From Pseudanabaena cinerea FACHB-1277 (lineage in GTDB: Bacteria > Cyanobacteriota > Cyanobacteriia > Pseudanabaenales > Pseudanabaenaceae): a stretch of DNA of 55,311 nt. The stretch is from the NCBI RefSeq assembly GCF_014696345.1, contig NZ_JACJPY010000021.1:1-55311 (forward strand), read 5' to 3'. This document shows positions 50,801 through 55,311 of the stretch, one piece after another; the first letter of the stretch is position 1, and each line of letters begins with the position of its first letter. Made by a program: the position numbers and the translations under genes. The notes under the pieces are model-generated. The model did no database searches. It saw only the letters and a program-made list of their open reading frames with translations, and had not been told where the DNA came from.

Positions 50801-50925
50801 CAGATCCGCAGATTACCAAAGCCTCAGTTCTCGCTAAGTCTCAGCGTAGCTTGATTAAGGGTAATGATGAATTTAGTCATCCTTACTACTGGTCGCCATT
50901 TATCCTGATTGGCAATGGGTTATGA
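47881..50925 (+). CDS. Exported TPR-CHAT protein (caspase-like protease)
   Basis: 1014 aa from ATG 47881; the longer frame from 47848 starts inside the transposase remnant. Signal-like N-terminus (YFLVTAIGLIVAPLNIF), then about ten tetratricopeptide repeats (residues ~55-510; e.g. SIFNNIATVYLSQGKYAQALDSYKSSLKLAE). A linker follows, then a C-terminal CHAT domain at ~700-1014. The catalytic dyad is His879 (HLATHAAF) and Cys921 (LSACETGLGG). CHAT proteases cut target proteins; the targets are unknown and TPRs usually recruit them. It is convergent with leuS. Confidence 0.9.
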   Translation: MKPYFLVTAIGLIVAPLNIFMEIFMETFTERGAIAAETQLAEADPNLPASAAPGVEKSANGFQLVIAGRQYLRSRDFTGALGKFQEAIAIFRKSGDIFSEARTLNLLGDTYFAQKQLKMAIASYEQSLQIIQEILLKAGNLPPENLQPVRQEEVFVLQNLAYVLSSINDESKAIATYELALTKARAANLGNREVSILNSLGYIYIEMGNPSKGLELSQKALKINQSLSNPNQPLSILINIGYAYRRLGRSDQAIDYYRQAEKIAQAEKNISVLSSIFNNIATVYLSQGKYAQALDSYKSSLKLAEEALEFRKAAITNSNIGSVYKAIGQYDRALEYYQKALKEVQKLGDRQSESVFLSNIGSIYGDKGQVQRSLDYYQQAYKIHQELKDLPAQAKTLNNIALAYGELGQSERALTTYDQILALLKKVSNLSTEAIVLGNIGNIYTDLKRYPEAIDLYQQAATIHQQIGERAEESIALSQLGQLFANTNQPELAILFYKQSVNLREQLRKELRSLSQAEQNIFTGKVSQTYRDLADLLLKQNRVLEAQQVLDLLKVQELDDYLKNVRGNVDTARGISLLDPERRFLIDYNAIQNRMIQSGQEAIEILKITPENRTAAQSQKLQELLQIQELASQQLNNYIQNPAVVSILQQVTGTTSGDVNLQQFTSLQSSLQQLSQKSVILYPLILEDRLELILVPAKGDVIRRTVNVKREAINQLIVKFRSEVRDPSSLDVLDSSQQLYQWLIAPIAADLQRAGVETIIYAPDGQLRYLPIAALHDGKQWLVERYAINTITAASLTKLSDRRRNQPLRVLAGAFITGRYIFEVNGEVFNFAGLPFAGKEIENLTDKLPNSVKLVDQNFSVKSTVDKFKNYNIIHLATHAAFVTGDPEDSFVLFGDGSRASLRDVATWSLQNVDLVILSACETGLGGKLGNGTEIMGFGYQMEYAGAKAAIASLWQVSDGGTQALMDRFYDLLSDPQITKASVLAKSQRSLIKGNDEFSHPYYWSPFILIGNGL

Positions 50926-50927
50926 GT

Positions 50928-50960
50928 ATGGCTTGATGAAATGGCTTGATGAAATGGCAA
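50928..50960. repeat. 13-bp tandem repeat between the CHAT gene and leuS
   Basis: ATGGCTTGATGAA is present twice, with a partial third copy, right after the CHAT stop. Confidence 0.75.
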
Positions 50961-50993
50961 GAGTTATTTTTACACGTTGTCTTCGATTTAACC

Positions 50994-53573
50994 TTAGACA
51001 ACCACAAAATTCACCAACTTGCCAGGAACAGCAATCACCTTCTTAATCTCCTTGCCTTCGAGATACTTCTGCGCCGCACTGGAACTGCGAGCATATGCTT
51101 CCAAGGCTTGCTTATCATTGCTGGCGCTAGATGGCACTTGGAGGCTGCCGCGTACTTTGCCATTGATTTGAATGACGAGGGTAATCTCATCAACAGTGAG
51201 CGCATCGGGATCATGGGTGAGCCAAGGCTGCAAATGGATCGAGTCAGTGTGACCAATTAATGACCAAAGCTCCTCAGCGATGTGTGGTGCAAAGGGAGCA
51301 AGCAAAGTTAGGAGAGTTTCAATACCTTCTAAAAAAGTAGTAGAAGATTTATCTTCATTGTCTTGCAAAGCATTACTAAGCTTCATCAACTCGGAAATGG
51401 CGGTATTCAGTTGATAGCCGCCATCGAAATCTTCGGAAACTTCCTTAATGGCGATGTGAATGGCACGACGCAAGTTCCGATCAATTTTGTCAGAGATGCC
51501 ATTTTGCCTAGTTTCCGCAAAACTAGACACCAAGCGCCATACGCGATTTAAGAAGCGTTGCTGACCTTCGACATCGGCATCTTCCCATTCCAAATCTTTT
51601 TCAGGAGGAGCTTTGAAGAGTGTAAACATCCGCAAAGTATCGACTCCATACTTAGCGATCGCCACTTCAGGAGATACCCCATTGCCCTTAGATTTGGACA
51701 TCGTGGCATAGAGAGCTTGCAAAGGTTCGCCAGTTTTGGGATCTTTCGGATCTTTCGGGTCAACTAAAGCCGAAGGAACCCATTTGTCCTTGCCGCTTTT
51801 GTTGGGATTCATGTAGGTTAGGCCCTGTACCATGCCCTGAGTCAGCAAGCGCGTAAAGGGTTCATCAAAAGTGAGTAATCCGCGATCGCGCAAAACTTTA
51901 GTCATAAAACGGGAATAGAGCAAATGCAAAATTGCGTGTTCAACACCGCCCACATATTGATCGACGGGTAGCCAATTATTTACCGCATTGCGATCGCAAA
52001 TCTCCTGATCATTTTGGGCATCACTGAAACGCAAAAAATACCAAGAAGAATCAATAAAGGTATCCATCGTATCGGTTTCGCGCTTGGCTGGCGTGCCGCA
52101 ACAGGGACAGGGAACATTGATCCAATCTTCCTTTTGAGCGAGAGGCGAGGCTCCGCGCCCTGTGAGTTCCACATCTTCAGGCAAAATTACGGGTAAATCA
52201 GCATGGGGAACGGGAACGATGCCACATTCAGGGCAATGGATGACAGGAATTGGACAGCCCCAATATCTTTGGCGCGAAATCAGCCAATCACGCAAGCGAT
52301 AGGTAATTTTGGCAGTTCCCCATTGATTCTTTTCCGCAAGTTCAATAATTTTGGTTTTCGCAGTTACGGAATCCAATCCGTTAAACTCTCCCGAATTGAC
52401 CATGATTCCTGCTTCGGTATAGGCAGATTCTCTCACCTCCTGCCCCTCTCCCATAGGGAGAGGGGAGTTTGGAATAATTACGGTTTGAATGGGAAGATTA
52501 TACTGCTTGGCAAAGGCGAAATCACGGACATCATGGGCAGGAACGCCCATAACAGCACCTGTGCCATATTCAAAGAGAACATAATCGGCAATCCAAATGG
52601 GAACCTCTTTGCCAGTAAAAGGATTAACTACACTTGCGCCGATCGCTACACCACGCTTAGGGCGATCGTCAGAGGTGCGATCAATTTCGCTAAGATTTTT
52701 GACTTCTTGAATAAATGTTTCAACGGCTTCTTTTTGATCGGTGCTAGTCAAAGTCTCGACTAGGGGATGCTCTGGGGCAAGCACGACATAGCTCACACCG
52801 TAAACCGTATCAGGACGGGTCGTGAAAACTGTGATTTTTTCTTCACTGCCCACGATCGCAAAACTTAGCTCTGCACCTGTCGATTTGCCAATCCAATTGG
52901 CTTGCATAATTTTGACGCTAGATGGCCATTCATCTAGCTTGTCCAAATCTTGCAACAGTTGTTCGGCATAGTCGGTAATTTTCAAGAACCATTGGCGCAA
53001 TTTGCGTTTCTCCACGATCGCGCCCGAGCGCCAAGAGCGCCCTTCACTATCTACTTGCTCATTGGCAATTACGGTCTGATCGATGGGGTCCCAGTTCACC
53101 TTGGCTTCTTTTTGATAGGCCAAACCCGCTTCTAAAAATTGCAAAAAGATCCATTGCGTCCATTTGTAATATTCGGGTGAACAGGTGGCCAGTTCACGAT
53201 CCCAATCGTAGGACAAGCCCACTTGTTTAAGTTGCGATCGCATATTGTCGATATTTGCGTAAGTCCATTTCGCGGGATGGGTATTGCGATCAATCGCCGC
53301 ATTTTCCGCAGGCAATCCGAAGGCATCCCAGCCCATTGGGTGCAACACTTGATAGCCCTGCATTCTTTTATAACGGGCTATCACATCGGTAATCGTGTAG
53401 TTACGGACATGACCCATATGCAGATCGCCCGATGGGTAGGGAAACATTGACAGCGCATAGAATTTCTTTTTGTCTGCACTAACTGCATCGTTGCTTACTT
53501 TGTCAAGTTGTTTCTCTGCCCAAACTTGTTGCCATTTGGGTTCGATCTGCTGGGGGGTATATCTGGTGTCCAT
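50994..53573 (-). CDS. leuS: Leucyl-tRNA synthetase, with a repeat-derived insert
   Basis: 859 aa. It charges tRNA-Leu. HIGH motif region [17 protein letters not shown] (about residue 45) and KMSKS-type [12 protein letters not shown] (about residue 620). The CP1 editing domain holds [11 protein letters not shown] and [10 protein letters not shown]. Inside that domain, at residues ~366-381, the piece [15 protein letters not shown] is the translation of a palindromic repeat (52432-52473), the same family as in cob[10 protein letters not shown] micro-repeat occurs before the KMSKS loop. All core motifs are intact. Confidence 0.96.
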   Translation of the reverse strand: MDTRYTPQQIEPKWQQVWAEKQLDKVSNDAVSADKKKFYALSMFPYPSGDLHMGHVRNYTITDVIARYKRMQGYQVLHPMGWDAFGLPAENAAIDRNTHPAKWTYANIDNMRSQLKQVGLSYDWDRELATCSPEYYKWTQWIFLQFLEAGLAYQKEAKVNWDPIDQTVIANEQVDSEGRSWRSGAIVEKRKLRQWFLKITDYAEQLLQDLDKLDEWPSSVKIMQANWIGKSTGAELSFAIVGSEEKITVFTTRPDTVYGVSYVVLAPEHPLVETLTSTDQKEAVETFIQEVKNLSEIDRTSDDRPKRGVAIGASVVNPFTGKEVPIWIADYVLFEYGTGAVMGVPAHDVRDFAFAKQYNLPIQTVIIPNSPLPMGEGQEVRESAYTEAGIMVNSGEFNGLDSVTAKTKIIELAEKNQWGTAKITYRLRDWLISRQRYWGCPIPVIHCPECGIVPVPHADLPVILPEDVELTGRGASPLAQKEDWINVPCPCCGTPAKRETDTMDTFIDSSWYFLRFSDAQNDQEICDRNAVNNWLPVDQYVGGVEHAILHLLYSRFMTKVLRDRGLLTFDEPFTRLLTQGMVQGLTYMNPNKSGKDKWVPSALVDPKDPKDPKTGEPLQALYATMSKSKGNGVSPEVAIAKYGVDTLRMFTLFKAPPEKDLEWEDADVEGQQRFLNRVWRLVSSFAETRQNGISDKIDRNLRRAIHIAIKEVSEDFDGGYQLNTAISELMKLSNALQDNEDKSSTTFLEGIETLLTLLAPFAPHIAEELWSLIGHTDSIHLQPWLTHDPDALTVDEITLVIQINGKVRGSLQVPSSASNDKQALEAYARSSSAAQKYLEGKEIKKVIAVPGKLVNFVVV
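52432..52473 (-). repeat. Palindromic repeat inserted in frame in leuS
   Basis: CCCCTCTCC-CATA-GGGAGAGGGG with CTCACCTCCTG on one side. It matches the CCCCTCTCC/GGAGAGGGG family found inside cobG at 34551-34596. It adds about 14 residues to the editing domain without a stop. Confidence 0.85.
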
Positions 53574-53795
53574 TACTTATCAACTAACGCGAGAAAAATA
53601 TGATGATACAAGGGATTTAAGCAATCAATGCTAACCAAGTTAAACTAGCATAGCTTTACTATCAGCCATATATCAAGTTTAATTTTGAACTAGCGCTAAA
53701 GTTTTGGTGCGACTCAGTGATCATCGTAATTTAGATTATGATGCATACGGATAGATGTGCTATTTTTTCTTGACTTATCCTTAATTTATCTCTGT

Positions 53796-54893
53796 ATGAC
53801 ATCCAACATAGTTTATCCATCAAAAGAAAAATTATCCCCAGAACAGAGTTTTGGTTTAGAGATTGTATCTAAATTCGTTCCAAATCAAGGGCGGGAAATA
53901 TTTATAGCAATCGATCGCACTCAGAGTGTGAGGATTGAGGAGGAGGGACGCACAAGGATCACACAGCTTATTCGGGATGCTTTACAGGTTGGCGATCGCA
54001 TTTATATTGTGGATTTTGCAACGGATATAGATAATACAGAGTTGTCTAAACAGCCAATAGTTATTCGTTCTAATGAGGACAAAACTAAACTGCTGAGTAA
54101 TTTGAGCTTTGAAGCAGATCCTAAATTACGCAACACGGATATTCAAAACGCTGAGGGGAAAATTTATCGGCGATTGGCTGAACTCAATCAAGAGCGACTG
54201 ATTGCAAAGCAACCAATTTATCGTCAATCAGTAATCTGGATGACAGATGCACCATTGTTTAGCAAGTCTCCTGCTACAGAACAAGATTGGATTGAAACGC
54301 CGCCTAACAGTCCTTTTCGTGATGCTAATTCTGAACAAAGCAAGGATAGAAGCGCTTGGTTGCAAGGTTTAGATCTTTTAAATAAGCCAGAACGATCTCA
54401 TCAAATTAAAGATAATTACAAACTAACCGTAGTTGATATTGCGCCTACAGTTCAAGAGGTCTGTACCTATGCGCCTAACGGACAAAGTAATTGTTTGGTT
54501 ACACCTTATTTGGTGAATCAGTTATGGCTACCAGCATTAATCTTTGGAGTTGGTAGCATTGCTGTGTTAATAGGATTGATTCTGAGTGGTTTACATATTT
54601 ATGCCAGTCGCAAGGATTGGAAGATCTCTATTAATGATGGTGAGATTGAAAAAATGAAAGATCGATATGATTTAGGAATAGATTCTTTTGATTGTGCTGC
54701 TGGTGAATCAATAGGTTATCTGAAAAGGGAAGGAAAGGAGCTTTGGATAAAGCCGACTAGTGATAGTTTGCAAATTTTGCTTGATGGGCAGGAAATCACA
54801 AAAAGAGAAAAAGTACCCAAAAATTATTTCACTTTAACTTTGAATGGTGAAAATACTGTTCAGAAAGAATTCATTGTAAAAATCACCAAATAA
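53796..54893 (+). CDS. VWA-like domain protein with one membrane span
   Basis: 365 aa from ATG 53796; a GTG at 53757 would add 13 hydrophobic residues. Residues ~30-230 look like a von Willebrand A domain: IFIAIDRTQSVR has D40-x-T-x-S44 in the MIDAS position, then IRDALQVGDRIYIVDFATDI and SVIWMTDAPLF. A membrane span lies at ~243-268 (LPALIFGVGSIAVLIGLILSG), followed by YASRKDWK and a strand-rich ~95-residue C-terminal domain. The basic residues after the span suggest the C-terminus is cytoplasmic. I cannot name the family. Confidence 0.6.
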   Translation: MTSNIVYPSKEKLSPEQSFGLEIVSKFVPNQGREIFIAIDRTQSVRIEEEGRTRITQLIRDALQVGDRIYIVDFATDIDNTELSKQPIVIRSNEDKTKLLSNLSFEADPKLRNTDIQNAEGKIYRRLAELNQERLIAKQPIYRQSVIWMTDAPLFSKSPATEQDWIETPPNSPFRDANSEQSKDRSAWLQGLDLLNKPERSHQIKDNYKLTVVDIAPTVQEVCTYAPNGQSNCLVTPYLVNQLWLPALIFGVGSIAVLIGLILSGLHIYASRKDWKISINDGEIEKMKDRYDLGIDSFDCAAGESIGYLKREGKELWIKPTSDSLQILLDGQEITKREKVPKNYFTLTLNGENTVQKEFIVKITK

Positions 54894-54901
54894 TAGAGAC
54901 T

Positions 54902-55141
54902 TTAATCTGAGCCTAGAAACGACAGGCGTAAATTTTGCCAATAATCTGGTGTGACTATTTTGGGGTCCGAGTTTAAGCCCTCTTGCAATAAGTTCGCTAA
55001 TTTTGCTTGAGCTTCTTTTTTTTGCCGATCTTGATTTAACAGTGCTAAGAAATAGTCTGCGACTGTGTTGTAACCTCCAGACTGAATCTGTAATTGGATA
55101 TAAGTCTCAAGTTCTTGGGGGATAGGGACGCTAACATTCAT
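54902..55141 (-). CDS. ParD-like ribbon-helix-helix antitoxin, no toxin partner seen
   Basis: 79 aa. The N-terminal ribbon-helix-helix NVSVPIPQELETYIQLQIQSGGYNTVADYFLALLNQD is typical of ParD/CopG-type antitoxins, and the charged C-terminus (KKEAQAKLANLLQEGLNSDP...PDYW) fits a toxin-binding tail. A parE gene would be expected immediately downstream on the minus strand, but the VWA-like gene ends there 8 bp away on the other strand. It is therefore an orphan, or the toxin was lost. Confidence 0.8.
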   Translation of the reverse strand: MNVSVPIPQELETYIQLQIQSGGYNTVADYFLALLNQDRQKKEAQAKLANLLQEGLNSDPKIVTPDYWQNLRLSFLGSD

Positions 55142-55199
55142 GGTATTAAAGTAATAATTTATATTTCTGCCGATCGCCTAAACTACCTTATCAGAAAAA

Positions 55200-55311
55200 T
55201 GGGTTTAAAACCCCGTGCTTCCAGCACGGCTTTATATTAGAATAGCAAGTGAGTTACAGGTTGAAACACCGCCAGCATAAGCCCGACAAATTTGGCTCGA
55301 CTAGGAAAGAT
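55200..55311 (-). mobile_element. Probable IS200/IS605-type right end (runs off the window)
   Basis: A hairpin CCGTGCT-TCC-AGCACGG (55213-55229) with flanking AAACCCC lies next to TTTAAAACCCC. Read on the minus strand, this is the pattern at the end of tnpB-type IS200/IS605 elements, where the TnpB guide RNA scaffold lies. No tnpB frame can be confirmed in the ~80 bp available. Confidence 0.5.

Noticed and set aside
47881-50925. TPR-CHAT gene as part of a type III-E CRISPR (Craspase) system
   Set aside because: No gRAMP/Cas7-11 gene, array or other cas gene is present, and the protein has a signal-like N-terminus.
54902-55141. parE toxin partner of the ParD-like gene
   Set aside because: No RelE/ParE-like frame lies downstream on the minus strand; the space is occupied by the opposite-strand VWA-like gene.

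Overview
The window comes from a filamentous-type, phycoerythrin-making cyanobacterium, most like Pseudanabaena. This rests on the very frequent HIP1 octamer GCGATCGC, a cpeC-cpeD-x-cpeS-cpeT-cpeR cluster for phycoerythrin linkers, bilin lyases and activator, and other cyanobacterial markers: CyanoP, a CupB-type CO2-hydration protein, Ycf23, pilMNO-pilQ and an SmtB/SmtA zinc module. The assignment is by content only; no 16S or search was available. Gene order is mostly chromosomal housekeeping with short intergenic spaces.

Layout. 1-9.3 kb: an insertion-sequence end, biotin synthase plus a thioredoxin-fold protein, CupB/ChpX, a CAP-domain protein, LipB, a YbjN-domain protein abutting a 3'-truncated HD phosphohydrolase, a DUF721/DciA-like protein, CysH with iron-sulfur ligands, an alpha/beta hydrolase and CcdA. 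9.4-14.8 kb: type IV pilus genes pilM, pilN, pilO and pilQ on the minus strand. 15-21 kb: a DUF4168-like protein, prfB with an intact programmed frameshift, two tandem FHA proteins, the divergent smtB/smtA pair with a clear operator, and a methyltransferase with a duplicated N-terminal domain. 21-28 kb: Ycf23, DUF4336, CyanoP, a receiver-PP2C phosphatase facing an anti-anti-sigma factor, Mrp, rpmI and rplT. 28-32.5 kb: the phycoerythrin linker/lyase/activator operon, whose third gene is not a normal CpeE but a CpcD-like domain with an acidic then basic tail. 32.5-37.7 kb: minus-strand cobalamin genes hupE, cobW, cobG, cobH and cobI, headed by a recognisable B12 riboswitch. 38-45.6 kb: a large cyanobacterial protein of unknown function, hisG, a DsbA-like lipoprotein and a fused 5-oxoprolinase. 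45.6-47.9 kb is an accessory patch: 63-bp HIP1-containing repeats, a toxin-antitoxin pair, a 197-bp miniature element with 19-bp inverted ends and a 9-bp target duplication, a small gene broken by an 11-bp triplication, and a transposase remnant. 47.9-55.3 kb: a secreted TPR-CHAT protein, leuS, a VWA-like membrane protein, an orphan ParD-type antitoxin and another IS200/IS605-like end.

Functional links: zinc sensing and storage (smtB/smtA), B12-controlled cobalt uptake and cobalamin synthesis, phycoerythrin antenna assembly, and partner-switching signalling (PP2C plus STAS).

The most distinctive genome-scale signal is repeat activity. Short palindromic and low-complexity repeats are found between genes and also, in frame, inside cobG, leuS and the 5-oxoprolinase gene. 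Tandem 11-15-bp duplications occur repeatedly. The strongest new-looking items are the 197-bp element, the CpcD-tail protein in the cpe operon, the duplicated MPCxPAL domain on a methyltransferase, and the repeat-derived protein insertions.
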